A stretch of DNA of 64,000 nucleotides, from contig JBBPTG010000018.1 of assembly GCA_038093975.1 (NCBI GenBank), forward strand, positions 186,001-250,000, written 5' to 3'. The position numbers and the translations under genes are program-made. Shown piece after piece: positions 31,561 through 42,652 of this stretch. Below the pieces are notes generated by a model. That model did no database searches, was not told where the DNA came from, and worked only from the letters and a program-made list of their open reading frames with translations. Each line of letters opens with the position of its first letter. Position 1 is the first letter of the stretch. The stretch comes from Chalciporus piperatus (taxonomy: Eukaryota > Basidiomycota > Agaricomycetes > Boletales > Boletaceae).

Positions 31561-32156
31561 TCTGCGCATGCCTTGGGGAGAGGCCGAGCATCCGCTACGC
31601 ACCGAAGGAGAACCAGGCAAATGCGCTAAAATCTGTTATCCATTAGCGGGCGCTCCCAAAGAGACAGGGAAGGTTTACCGAGAAGAGCTGTCAAGCCGAG
31701 GTATACCGAGCGTTCAATATGGAATGGTAGCAAGGGGGATATCGTTCGCCCACGATCTTCAGCTTGTCTTGCAATTTGGTCTGCTCCGAGACATGGGACA
31801 GAATCTCTTACTTCCGAATAGAAAACCAAGGACAAGCTTGGGCAGGCCGAGGTTTCAGTGATGGCGACAGGTGCAAATATAACGGCCCCTTGGGGTGAAA
31901 TGGAGGTTCGTGTATCCTCAACGATGAGCCATCGAGGCTAGTCTCCGCTCAGAAGTGTGGCTTTAAAGGTCACTGTACAAGCGTTCAGATTCACGTTCAC
32001 GATAGAAGAAGGGGTTTAGATATGCCAAGATAATCAATGGTGTCTGTGCTAGAAAAAACAGTGGCAGGCTTATACAATACCCACATAGATGCTCCGTATG
32101 GGGATTGGAAGAGACTCGAACATAGTCCCGTTCCTGGGCGTCTCGGATGGTTCAAT
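31561..32156. other. Duplicated spacer beside the F-box gene
   Basis: It may hold further eroded 5' sequence of the SMP3-like gene (shared with 24480-24610), but I can read no reliable domain. No gene is supported. Confidence 0.4.
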
Positions 32157-33683
32157 CTAGTCAAGTTCAGCAAAGGCTCGATCAGTGCGAGAACAGTACA
32201 GGTCCTCAGTTTCGGAAAATATCTCGAGTCGGTCCCTAAACCACCTCTCATCCTCTTCCGCCACTTCGCATAACTCATGCATAGACAAATACAACGACCT
32301 GAGTGGGAAGCCGGCATCCATTCTCTTTTGTACCACATCTCGGATGATGGACAAGTTCGCGGGACGAGTGGAGATGAAAAGATGCTCAAGGCGCGGGAGC
32401 ATGATCGTGCCGCCGTCTTGACTAGGGAGAAGAAGCTCGAGGAAGGTGGGGGAACAACACTGATCGTCCAACAGTGAGAGCCTGAGAGACTTGAGATTCT
32501 GTAGCTCGCCGTACATGTTGCGCTTCCATTCCGCGTCACAAGGAAGAGCGAGGATTGCAAGCCGCTCGAGGCGGCTGAGCAAGTTGGGAGCCTGTTCTTC
32601 GGCCAGAGACGGACCTGTGAAAGTGGCTGGTCCTACGAGCTCCCTCACGACGTCGGTGGAGTCTTGTCGGAAATGTAGAATGAGGACTTTTAGAGCGGGC
32701 ATGGAGAGGTCGCGGAGCAAATCAATGGCGTAATCCTGATCGTGTGCGTCAAGGACGAAATCTGTGAGCTGAGAAAGCTGAACAGGACGACGACCTGCGG
32801 TGCGTCGTCCCCTGGAGAGGGATGGCCCTGAAGTCTGTAGAACGAGTTTTTTGAGGGCCGAGGCGCCTCGTAAGATGGTTCTAAACCGTTTCCAAGACGG
32901 GCGGAAGGGTTCCCCGTGGGCGTGGAGTTCAAGGGTGGTGAGATTGGAGGCGGATGAGATCCACGGTTGAGTCCAATCAATATCGACGCTAAAAAGCGCT
33001 ACATGTTTAAGTCGAGGCGCTGAGCCATTGAACAAGGTGAAGGCCTGCCGTGAACTGAATGATTCGGTGGTTTGATACAATCGAAGTGTCGTGAGTTGGG
33101 GAGCACTGGATGGTTCAGAGGCTATATCGATGAAACCAAGTATGTGTTGGGTTTCTCCACCGTTGATTTCGATGGAGCGCCAACGGTGGACGTGCGGAAT
33201 GAGTTCCGAATACAAGTAGTTGGCATTGGTGAACGCGTCTTCCTCTGGGTCTTGGTTAGTTTCATCGACAGTGATATCGATGAGGAGGGGTTTGCTACGC
33301 TCCAAATGAAGCGAAATGATGTCGGAGAGCGGATCCATGGAGTCGGTAGAAATTCGGATGTCGGTCCAGATTGACGGCGTAAATATTGCAACATCTCGCC
33401 AGTGACGACAAACATGGGAAACTGAAAGTTGGACGAGATGAGTGTAAAAAGATGGGCAGTATGGTTTTCCTGCTTCGCCAGCGGCGACTTTTGCAGCAGC
33501 CTCGATATATCTGTGTTTGTGCAGGATCTTGGAAAAGTAGAGATTGTACGCGACAGCAAACTCAAATATTCGCGAAAGAATCTCCACTGGCAGTCTGCCA
33601 ATTGGACACGAATCGCCTTGGGGACGGACGAACGGGTTGTCGAGGAGGAGGAGCTCGAAGCCAAGGTATCCAGTCGCGTCCAT
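32157..33683 (-). CDS. F-box-like protein, intact member of a local family
   Basis: 508 residues in one exon. The F-box-like domain is near the N-terminus (CPIGRLPVEILSRIFEFAVA ... VSHVCRHWRDVAIFTPSIW), followed by leucine-rich lines (APQLTTLRLY, SAPRLKHVALF, ASNLTTLELH, MPALKVLILHF, LLSRLERLAILAL, LPRLEHLFIS). In the family this serves SCF ubiquitin ligase substrate selection. It starts 123 bp from the ATG of sdhC on the other strand, so the two share a short divergent promoter. Two broken paralogues lie at 44779-46341 and 46430-48092, and the three share the whole architecture. Confidence 0.82.
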   Translation of the reverse strand: MDATGYLGFELLLLDNPFVRPQGDSCPIGRLPVEILSRIFEFAVAYNLYFSKILHKHRYIEAAAKVAAGEAGKPYCPSFYTHLVQLSVSHVCRHWRDVAIFTPSIWTDIRISTDSMDPLSDIISLHLERSKPLLIDITVDETNQDPEEDAFTNANYLYSELIPHVHRWRSIEINGGETQHILGFIDIASEPSSAPQLTTLRLYQTTESFSSRQAFTLFNGSAPRLKHVALFSVDIDWTQPWISSASNLTTLELHAHGEPFRPSWKRFRTILRGASALKKLVLQTSGPSLSRGRRTAGRRPVQLSQLTDFVLDAHDQDYAIDLLRDLSMPALKVLILHFRQDSTDVVRELVGPATFTGPSLAEEQAPNLLSRLERLAILALPCDAEWKRNMYGELQNLKSLRLSLLDDQCCSPTFLELLLPSQDGGTIMLPRLEHLFISTRPANLSIIRDVVQKRMDAGFPLRSLYLSMHELCEVAEEDERWFRDRLEIFSETEDLYCSRTDRAFAELD

Positions 33684-33806
33684 TGTTGGTCAAGCGTAGG
33701 TCCTGCACAGCCACAATTGACTTGTCCGGTGGGCGCCGGCATATTCCCACGATCCGGCTGCCTCGTCCTGCAAGTCTGTGATCAAGTAACTTGCAACAGA
33801 ACCGTC

Positions 33807-34516
33807 ATGTCCACCCGCGCACTCGTTGGTCTCAGCCCCGCCCTCAGAAGGGCAGCGTTTGCTCCAAAACTCGGTCAGTATCCAGCAAGAAAATCGAGCA
33901 ATTCAGGACGCTCATAACTTAATTATCACATGTCTCACAGCCAGGAACCAGCTCATCCTGCGATCTGCCTTTGGTGCGCGGGGAATACAGACCCAGTCTC
34001 TTCCTCCTTCGGCTTCGGAGGAGATTCTCAACCAACAGCGCTTGAAGCGTCCTTCTAGCCCTCATTTCACCATTTACCAGCCCCAGTTGACATGGTTTGG
34101 CTCTATCGCTAACCGTCTCACTGGTGGAGCTCTCAGCGCCCGTGAGTTCTTTCCTCTTGCCTGCGTGAACGTTGCACCGAGATACCTCGTCCAGTCCTTT
34201 ACGGTTTCTCTTTGGCGTACCTCGTTGCCCCTGGCACTTTTGACAGTGCACACATCATCGAATTCGTCGCTGGATTGCCAGACATCGTCAAGACGTCTGG
34301 AAAAGTTATCCTCGCTGCACCTTTTGCCTTCCACTCGTGGAACGGTCTACGCCATCTCGCATGGGATATGGGCAAATGTAGGCTCTCTTTTCATTCTGCG
34401 GTCCGCTGAGGCTGACCCGAACTATAGTCATGACTGTCAAGGGTGCCTACGGCACTGGTTATGCAGTCATTGGTGCAACAACCGTCTCGACTCTCTACCT
34501 CGCATTCATGATGTAA
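33807..34516 (+). CDS. SDH3: Succinate dehydrogenase cytochrome b560 subunit
   Basis: Membrane subunit of mitochondrial complex II that anchors the catalytic dimer, binds heme b and helps form the ubiquinone site. Four exons; joins GTCAGT...CACAG, GTGAGT...TCCAG and GTAGGC...TATAG keep the frame. After a mitochondrial targeting-like N-terminus ([18 protein letters not shown]) comes the family signature [20 protein letters not shown], then NRLTGG, three membrane helices and the heme-ligand motif [15 protein letters not shown]. The C-terminus ends STLYLAFMM. Length and motifs fit a functional gene. Confidence 0.92.
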
Positions 34517-34926
34517 AAGCGGTTGATTTCAATATCATTGCCCTGTCGGCTTCGGAAAGTAAACTACATGCCTGCTTTGCCGTCACACCGACGGCAACAC
34601 TTGATGCTCAGCCCATGCGAGGCTATAAACCACACGTGGACAGGTGCGTTGTTCAGCGTCTGGTAAGCCGCTTCTTGTTCGATGCCCTTCTCAATCCTGG
34701 CTCTCCGAGGCGGTAAGCAGACCGTTGATCAGACTCGCGCTGGAAACGAGGCGTTGTATGAATGTGATATTTATCTAGTTGGCAATCACGCCTTGCCTTT
34801 GCTTCGCAGCCTTCACTCATACTGGAATTCCGTTCCAAACTGATGGCTTGGTCCATCTAATCTTGTCACTCGACACCCGGACTCCAAACTACATTGACAT
34901 CGTCCACACATCGAACCCGCGTCCAA
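34517..34926. other. Convergent 3' region between sdhC and GH74
   Basis: It lies between converging genes; no coding signal is seen. Confidence 0.45.
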
Positions 34927-37249
34927 TCACGCCGCTACGCACTGCGAATAATCTGATACAATCCATCATTCAGTCAATCCAACCGAGTCGAAGAATACGC
35001 AGACTCACATGGGTTTTGGACCGTACATGTGTATCCTGCGACGCACGCCGTTGCCCCCGTCCAACCGATGCCTATTACGAATCCATTTAATGCTGCCAAG
35101 TAAGAAAAAAACCACTATGAATTGCGTTACCTCCACATCGAGCATAAGCACTCGCTTGGACGACGTCACCGTACCAAATGCCGCGTCCGTTTGTACCGAT
35201 GTAAACCCTAACCCCCACGTGAACGCCATGAAACCAGAACGGGAGAAGGCCCCCACACAGGGAGATTTTACTCACCGACCGTATATGCGAGGATCTGCAG
35301 TGAGAACGTTCGATCCCGCATTTGCGAATCCATGCCCGGCATCGTTGATCTGTAGTAGAACTGGATTTTGTCCCGACACGAACGATGTACGACGCATTGT
35401 TTCCTGCAAAGTCGATATCTGATGTGGTCGCCCAAGTCGGGTTTGCGTAAGACGCGAGCGGCGGCGTGTCCAAGCTGTAGTGGACGAAACCTGATACGGA
35501 TGTCAATCCTTTGGGGGAATGTGAGGTCCGCAGAAACCACTACCTTCGATATCTCCAACTCCAGAGAGCAGGTGGGCGCTGCCCGTAGGAGGAGAAATTA
35601 ATCCGAGCACAGCAGTTTCTTCAATTCCGTCTGCCAAGGATTCGATTGTAACGTTGTGGATGGTGTCCCATTTGGTCAAATCGTAGCCTCCGTAAATAGT
35701 CTCTCCAGTTCCGTACAACCAGTGATCAGAGTTGAAAGGATCGATGTTGAGGCCTCCATAAAGAGTATTGAGAGATAAAGTTCAAATAGCCTTTCGCCGT
35801 GGCGAGCTCACCTTCCATCATCCACCCTATTTGGAGAGTCCCCGGGTTCGTGATCGTATAGTCGGGATCAATCCAAGGTGCCAAAGAGTCACTATATGTA
35901 TACCATTTCGCAAGTTCTGGATACGCAATCCAGGACCAGAGTGGGCTCCAAGTCGCTCCACTATCGTTTGACCTGAATATTTGACCATCTGGCCACCAAG
36001 AGTTGAGCGCGGCCACCATGATCGTTCCTGGTCTCTGCAAGTCCACTGCGAATCCTCCGAACCCAAAGGTCAAATCGCTACCAGAGACGGGCGTGATATC
36101 GGTCCAGGCGCCAGAAGTGATGTTGCATTTCCAGACCGCGCCGAGAGTACCGTCGTATGGACCAGAGCCATTGGACCCTGGGATGTAGAGAAGCTTTTCG
36201 GCGGGGGAGAGAACGCCCTTGTGAGGAAGATAGGTGTTGTTCTGGCCAGGAATCGCTTGCCCTATATGTACAGGTCAATCAGTACCAGTATGTAATACGC
36301 CGTATCAAACATCTTACAGGTCGCTCCAGCGTCCTCTGTCATGAAGATGTTGTCAGATCCTGCGTTAGCAACACCGACGAAGATACGGGGTGTAGGAGAT
36401 CCCTTTGTTCCGGATGTGCCATCAAACGTGACGAACGCTAGACCAGTAAGGTCGCTTTCGATCCCAGTAGGGTCACTTGGGGTGGGCGCATATGTACCTA
36501 GGGAGAATCAGAGGTGAGCACCGAGGCGGTCATTGTTCCACATACCAACGCTCGGGAAGGTTGTCACGTTGGTCCAGGTCGCTCCATAGTCGATGGATTT
36601 CCACAATCCGTGCCCACTTCGAGCACCAAAGTACAGTATGTTGTTGCTGTTGGGGTCGACGGTCAAACGCTCAACACAACGCCGTGAGGATTTTGATTGC
36701 GTCTGAGAGCTTATGAAGTTACCTCTCCCCTACACACTGCTCAGCAACACCTTCCCGGTGAAGAGATTGTAACTTACATTCCACGCGAGGGCATGTTGCC
36801 TCCAACCTTGAAGGGTAAAGAAGACGTCGACCAAGTCGATCCATAATCAGTAGAAATCAGAATGGTCCCGTTGTTCGGGTCGTAATAGTTGGTATACATC
36901 CCAGCAGCCTGTGAACACAAAACGCATGTCAGCGTGTAGTGTATACTTGACGCGATTCAGGAACCTACAAGATACAAACGAGATGGTTCAATAGGGTCGG
37001 TAGCCAGAGCATCGCAACCCCAGTAATCCCAGTGTGCGTTGTCAACCCAGTCCACGACCCGTTGGGGTTCATGCGGTACGCACCACTAATATCCGTTCGC
37101 GCATACACGAGACCCTCCTGCGTTGGGTTGAAAACAACGTCTGGAACGAACCCACCTCCACCTCCTATCTTGACATTCTTCCAAAGATACGGTTGGGAGA
37201 TGGCGTAGGCGGAAGCCGCGAGCGTCACAATCCCAAGCAGGCCACGCAT
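34927..37249 (-). pseudogene. GH74 xyloglucanase with C-terminal CBM1, internally deleted
   Basis: Secreted xyloglucan-active glycoside hydrolase. Signal peptide MRGLLGIVTLAASAYA, then the GH74 start (WKNVKIGGGGGFVPDVVFNP) and YARTDISGAYR with the catalytic-type Asp53. Many introns split the rest: GNMPSRG, GERLTVDPN, DGTSGTKGSPTPRIFVGVAN, FAVDLQRPGTIMVAALNSWW, LLSGVGDIEGFVHYSLD. Near 35370 the reading jumps from NASYIVRVGTK directly to INDAGHGFANAGSN in another frame, so the last blades of the second propeller (on the order of 150 residues in relatives) are missing. The end is well preserved: TADPRIYGR, VYIGTNGRGIWYGD, then CBM1 spliced from three pieces (RCGG, IGWTGATACVAGYTCTVQNP, YYSQC) to TGA at 34927. 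The frame change suggests a recent pseudogene, unless an unusual splice rescues it. Confidence 0.75.
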
Positions 37250-38400
37250 GGTGTGCGATCAAAGGGTTGGATGGGATGTCATACGGCGATATATAGCCTG
37301 CGGGATGCATACATCCTGGGAGGTTTGCTGTTTCCGAAGTATCGGCGTATGTGCGATCAACTGTCATCCGAGGAATTAGCGCATTCCGCAAAGACACGAA
37401 TTGTTCCTTACTTGACAACGGCACCTCGCGAACGGTGCTAGTGTTGTCCTGGGAGTGTCGAGAACTATAAGTTTTTCCCGTTGTTATGATAGGACAGCTC
37501 AAACGTCCCAGGCTGTCGTGATGATCTAGATCTCAAGGCGGGGGGGAGACGGGCATGAATGGAGTCTACGGTGAAACGAAAACGGAAGACAAGCGTGGAC
37601 GCGACCGTGGGTCATATGAGATGGACAGGGATATTCTCGGTAATTCGTGAAAACAGCTCGCATGTAGTTGAATGTTCGACTGTCCACCGAGGCGAATCAT
37701 TCAGGGGCTGCCGGGTATTTTCGCGCAGTAATTAGGAAACAACTTCGGAAGTGAGAACACTCAGCAGCTGGGCTAGAAGCTGAAGGGTTTTGAGGTTACT
37801 GTGTCAGTTTTCTGGGGCTGTCTGGTAGTAACGGCAGATGACCTTGATTCATGTTGTAGTATGTCAAGTTCTCGCACGAGCGGACCGCCAGGTGCGACGG
37901 TCCGTTCCTGTGGAAGAATCCAGATAGCCACACAGTAGATTTGGACTCACGTATGCTGGGGACTTGAAGCTTGAAGTCTTGACAGCCGCGATTTAGAAGG
38001 ATTTGCCAAGAGGAGAAAGTGGATGAGCAAGAAGTCAGACCGGACAGATATCACGATCATGATGGACCTCCAGGCTCAGCGAGCGAAAACATCAAGTCCG
38101 CGGATCAAAGAGAGAGGCAACTGATTACTAGTAGTCATTCTCTAAACCCACAGCTCGTCTCTACACTTCAGGTGGTAGGAGAGGATGGCTCGCGAGAAAA
38201 CTAAACTGTACTGGTACAGTTACATAATTAGCCAGTTTGTCACGTCGGAGCTCTGGACGATTTCGTGTAACACTAACTTCAGATAGTAGAAGAGTACCCT
38301 ACAGAAAGATAACATCTGGAAAATGGATTGGGACTATGTTCAAGTCTCTTCCAAATCCCCAGTTCTCTACGGGGCATCTGATGTTGGTATTGTATAAGCC
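37250..38400. other. Upstream region of GH74 and edge of block 3
   Basis: No gene is supported. The part from about 38300 shares sequence with 24650-24770 and 32020-32140 in inverted orientation, marking the outer edge of duplicated block 3. Confidence 0.45.
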
Positions 38401-38419
38401 TACCACTGTTTTTTTTCGC

Positions 38420-39530
38420 ACAGACATCCGAGTCATTGACTGCCTTGGCATCGAGAGCCCTTGGGATCCTTGCCGTTGTAGACATCTTTACCCGTCCAAC
38501 TTTCTTCGCCTTTTCCCTCCCAACTGCCTAGCATGTTTTGTCATTCTCATACAGAGCAACGGGTTCTGCGATCCGGGTCGTCGCCTCGCTGCTTCCAGCA
38601 GTCTTCATCACCTACCACTTTCGTCACTTCGTGGCTCCTTTTCCAAACCGGCAATGATTAATGACGCCTTACAACTTTATACAATCTTTCACCACAGAAC
38701 CTCGCCGACCATGGCCTACATCTGAACTGGTTGTATGTTGGGGTTAACCTACCGATGTCGCTCGGACCGCTACTCGTGTGGTTCGCGTTCTGTAGCGTTG
38801 ACGACTATCTGGACACTTATCGCGCCTACTCGAAGAGTACATTGTGAGACAGATGTTCTCAGACAAAGTATGTCCTCTCCCGCTCAGTTAACGTCTTGAT
38901 CCATTGTTGTCGCAGCTATCATAGGAGTAGTAGTCTCTTGTCAATTTTGTCTGTCCAGCCTCACCGGGAGTCGAGGTTTTTGATGCCGCTAGTTCTCCCT
39001 ATTATTGTCCTGGCGGCCACGGTAAATTTCCCATCTGCTGGTCTTCAGGGACGGAAGCATGACTATCAGCACCCCAATGCTAGTTGGGTCACATTCAGTA
39101 CAGCGCTCGCGCTCGTTTTTGGTATCCTACGTCGAGGCGGTCCCTTCCATCCCTCCACTCAACGCTCAATAATGCCCCCTTTGGTACAAGTACGCACATG
39201 GTACATTGGAAGACATACTTGGGATACCTGAGCAAGGCACGTCGCTCTCTTGGCCGTCCATCTGTATGGTCAATCTTCCGCATATGTACGATCTGGAAAA
39301 ATCTCCTTCATCTCAGAGGCCCCACAAGATGATCTTATGACCGTTCTCTCCGCTCCAGCTTTCAATACAACATATCTTGTGACTCCGGGCGTGGCGATAT
39401 ACTTGAGATCTCGTCATGCACGACACTCAAAAAGCGCATTTTCTGCACCTGAAATCAGCCCTTGGATTTATGCCATAGAATGGGGCTGTATTGCTGATGG
39501 AAAGACGATACATTTTAAATAATGTAGAAC
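38420..39530 (+). pseudogene. Decayed SMP3-like GPI mannosyltransferase, block 3
   Basis: Inverted counterpart of 30720-31560. Recognisable pieces include PHRESRFLMPLVLPIIVLAA, WVTFSTALALVFGILRRGG, VHWKTYLGY in place of a VYWKTYMPP line, and NTTYLVTPGVAIY. Frameshifts and stops lie between them. Some segments are better preserved than in block 2, which together cover more of the ancestral gene. Confidence 0.7.
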
Positions 39531-40068
39531 CGAGCGTGACTTTTGGAATTGGGGTCGAGACGCTGAGACGGGGAGTACTCTGGAGCGCAGATTTTGTCTG
39601 CCCTTCTGCCTCATACAAACACTCGTTGTTGATGCTTCTCATGGGGTGAGACGTACCTACAACGTTTCGAGGATGGACCGACGTTGTCTTCACACATTTC
39701 GTTCCAATGATCCCTTGTTATTTTGGTTCGGCGCGGCAGCACGGTGATCATGATCACTCTGATGGAACAGCTGGACCAGACGCAAACGGACTTTCAAACC
39801 CGACATCGGATGGAGTGCGGTGGATCAGTGAGCGTCGGCGTCGGCGTGCGTCAGTCGCGGCGGTCACTTTGTTCGTGCGCCCCGCCTTCAATTTGTACCC
39901 ATTTATATCGCATACGCACCGTGGTGACGTTAACAGCGCTCACAAGAAGGTCTGGAGCGCAATCTTGACAGCATTACTTGTGAAATGTTTTGGTCTGCGA
40001 TCACGGAAGGTACCAATCCCGCACCTTCTCCTTGGAGGCTCGGGTGTCAGGAGGGGGGATCTGAAAGG
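39531..40068. other. Upstream spacer of block 3 repeat-protein gene
   Basis: Inverted match to 23378-24000 and 30058-30650, with the same conserved stretches around GATCATGATCACTCTGAT (39748-39763) and GTTAACAGCGCTCACAAG (39925-39945). No gene. Confidence 0.55.
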
Positions 40069-40076
40069 TATAAAAA
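40069..40076 (+). promoter_or_regulatory. TATA box of block 3 repeat-protein gene
   Basis: TATAAAAA about 74 bp upstream of the ATG at 40150, at the same place as in the two other copies. Confidence 0.6.
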
Positions 40077-40149
40077 CTGAGTGGATGCACCGTTGACCAG
40101 CAGGAACTTGAGCTCCTTCAGTAAAAGCCCAACCGACCTACTTAAAACG

Positions 40150-40551
40150 ATGTTCATTCGCCCTTCTGTTATTCTTCTCTCCATCGCGGCCTTCGCCGTC
40201 GCTGCCCCCAGTGTTTCGGGCCAAAGGCCTGACGACCAAAACGTGGGCTACAAAAACCAGGGCTACGAAAGCTCGGGCTACGAAAACTCGGGCTACGAAA
40301 GCTCAGGCTACGAAAGCTCAGGCTACGGAGACCAGAGCTACGGAGACCAGAGCTACGGAGACAAGGGCCATGGCGGCCAGGGTTATGGGGATCAGGGCTA
40401 CGGAGACAAGGGCTATGGAGATCAGGACCACGGAGACAAGGGCCACGGGGGCAAGGGCTACGGAGACCAAGGCTACGGAGACAAGGGCCATGGCGACCAG
40501 GGCCATGGAGATCAGGATTATGGAAACAAGGGCTACTACGGAAAGCAATAG
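40150..40551 (+). CDS. Secreted Gly/Tyr/His repeat protein derived from a hydrophobin, second copy
   Basis: 133 residues: the same signal peptide as at 22910-23296 ([20 protein letters not shown]), then [40 protein letters not shown] units and the ending GYYGKQ. It differs from the first copy mainly by unit order and number, so the repeat array is evolving by gain and loss while staying open. The cysteine exons of the parent hydrophobin are missing here too, with the same junction, showing that the deletion happened once before this copy was duplicated. The relic donor GTGAGT and relic last exon follow at 40555-40655. Confidence 0.65.
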   Translation: MFIRPSVILLSIAAFAVAAPSVSGQRPDDQNVGYKNQGYESSGYENSGYESSGYESSGYGDQSYGDQSYGDKGHGGQGYGDQGYGDKGYGDQDHGDKGHGGKGYGDQGYGDKGHGDQGHGDQDYGNKGYYGKQ

Positions 40552-40746
40552 TTTCGTGAGTACTAATGTTCATAAGAGCTTGAGGCTGTCTCTAATCTCA
40601 CTGTATAGAGCGGGCTCCTCGGATGTTCCGAACCCTATCACGATCAATGCGTGAATTGGATAAAAGTCTCGAAGCTGCGAGGATAGTGTTAGTGGAGGTG
40701 CGGCTTGGTTAAAGTTTGGAATTGGGTCATGTAGTATGAGAGAATC

Positions 40747-40804
40747 TGTGAATGTGAATGTGAATGTGAATGTGAATGTGAATGTGAATGTGAATGTGAA
40801 TGTG
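40747..40804 (+). repeat. TGTGAA hexanucleotide microsatellite
   Basis: Nine tandem TGTGAA units plus a partial one. The same spot in the two other blocks has only about two units (near 22733 and 29203), so the array expanded in block 3 only. Confidence 0.85.
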
Positions 40805-40922
40805 TTGTGATTTGTTGGCGTGCATTGCGAGTCTGAGAGTGAGTGTAAGGATTATAATTTAGCGCCTAACCAGGCTACCACGCCATGAAGTTACCTCCCA
40901 CTACTCAACAATTCTGTAAGCA

Positions 40923-41172
40923 ATGGTAGAAATAACGAAGTACGTTGTCCATGCGATACTTACTGGTTGGATGACTGATCCTTAGGCTAACGCGGAATCT
41001 AGTCAGCCGCTTCAATCCGTTGCCCAGGTTCGCGATCAGGTCGAAATCGCCAGACAAACCTTGCAGTCGCTAAATCCTGGTGACGATGGATGTTTCAATG
41101 CCCTCAGCGACTTAGCAGACGAGCTTATGACCCGTTTCCGAAAGTCAGGAAATCTTGACTGGCAGCCTTGAG
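40923..41172 (+). pseudogene. 5' stump of a TPR-CHAT gene, block 3
   Basis: It has the same 17-nt first exon (MVEIT), GTACGT donor, CTAAC branch and TAG acceptor as the intact gene, followed by about 50 codons (NPGDDGCFNALSDLADELMT). After GNLD the match stops and a stop codon follows at once (DWQP, TGA). The rest of the TPR region and the CHAT domain are absent, so this is a truncated fossil. Confidence 0.75.
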
Positions 41173-42543
41173 ATGTTTCGAGTCCATTGCCAACTCCGAG
41201 TCCGATCGTCGGGTACCTTTGTCGAACTCCTTCTCCCAGATCAGGATTTCTTTCTACCCGTCGCACGAACTTACCAACCACTCGCGAAGTGGTTCAGAAG
41301 AGAAAGGAAGCAGGTGTCCCCTCAAATCGTCGTTCCTATATACACAGGAGTTAAATGATCCATGCGTGGCAGACGTGATGAAACGAGTACAAGTTAATTT
41401 AGGCATGTCCGCCATCGGACAAGTTCTACAAGGTAGGCGGTCTTTCCGTCCAGCTCGCCTTCATTTTCGTGCCATCTTCACAGGCAAATCTCGCTCCGAT
41501 AATCGCAGAGTGTGGTTTGGTTACTACGTACCCGAACAGTACCTGAGTCAGACAGCTTGGCAGGACTGATGCGACGCTAAGACTTGGATCGAAAGCCCGC
41601 TCCCACCGAAGGTCGCGGCTCTGCATCGTATTGTTTCTGATGATGTTCTCGAGTTCTGCTTCCACAGTCCTTTCGTGTTCAAAACATCACTGCTCATCCT
41701 GTGAGTTATGCATTTTCTTTTGTCCAAACCCCCCCCAAACCCTCCCAATCGAATCTCGCGCATGGTAGTATGCGCGGCGATTTCGTGGTGTCGGGGTTCG
41801 CTGTGTAGTAAGGGATATACGATATTGACATTTCGTCAACTTGAATGTCGGTCACCGACAGAGCGCTACACGAAACCCGTCGAGCCCACAAATTTATGGA
41901 AACTGCCTCGCCGCCTTGCAACTATAGTGATTGCGAGCCTGTGTAGGTTGGTACGTGCGTTCGAAGCCCTTGGACACTTACGCTTCGTCTCCCGTATAAA
42001 AAGTTGATGGTCAATTCCTTTCTGCTCTGCATCTGCGGGTGCCCCATCCTCCCTGCTAAGGTATTTTTACGTGAGGGACTAGGAATACAAACTCGGAACA
42101 GCTACCTGATCCCCGTCAAGTTCCCCGGCGCCGATCCGCAACAACTCAAACAACCCGGGTTCCACTCACTGAACGACCAACTCCGCACACAAGCAATCGT
42201 CTTCAAGTCAACCTCGCAGCTCTTCGTCGGCTTCGTTCGCCCATTGCGGTGGACATGTTCAGGATGATGGGATCTTGATACGAGGGAATTCATGAGTGGA
42301 GTCTACAACGGCAGGGATATTGTGATGTGGAGGAAGAGGATGTGATGTGGTTCACTGAACGACTCCCCTCTCTCGAGATTTTCTGAAACCGAGAATGTCC
42401 ACTGCTGGATGAGTGATCAGGCCTTCGCAGGCGAATAGGTTCATCGAATGTCTCTTTATACCCTGATACATCTAATGCCAGTGATTGATTTTCGTTATAC
42501 GAAGGGTCCATTCAGAACAATTGGCATTTTCGGATCTTCCCAA
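41173..42543. other. Unrecognised sequence with possible eroded exons
   Basis: Short plus-strand stretches separated by plausible introns read like protein (for example MKRVQVNLGMSAIGQVLQ followed, across a GTAGGC...CTTCACAG intron at 41433-41484, by ANLAPIIAECGLVTT; and LPPKVAALHRIVSDDVLEF near 41600). I do not recognise the family, and frames do not join for long. Possibly a decayed gene; no function is suggested. Confidence 0.3.
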
Positions 42544-42652
42544 CTACGAGTACAATTGCTCCTCGAGAAAACGGTATGTGACAATCTTTGCGCGGTACAC
42601 AACTCTGCTTGGGCTAAAACGGAAACATACAACACATTCTGCCCAGGACTAC

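Noticed and set aside
35202..35218. Telomere-like TAAACCCTAACCCC
   Set aside because: It lies within an intron of the GH74 gene with only about two imperfect units; chance is sufficient.
41708..42267. Plus-strand frames with protein-like stretches
   Set aside because: No family recognised and no frame continuity; kept only as unrecognised sequence.
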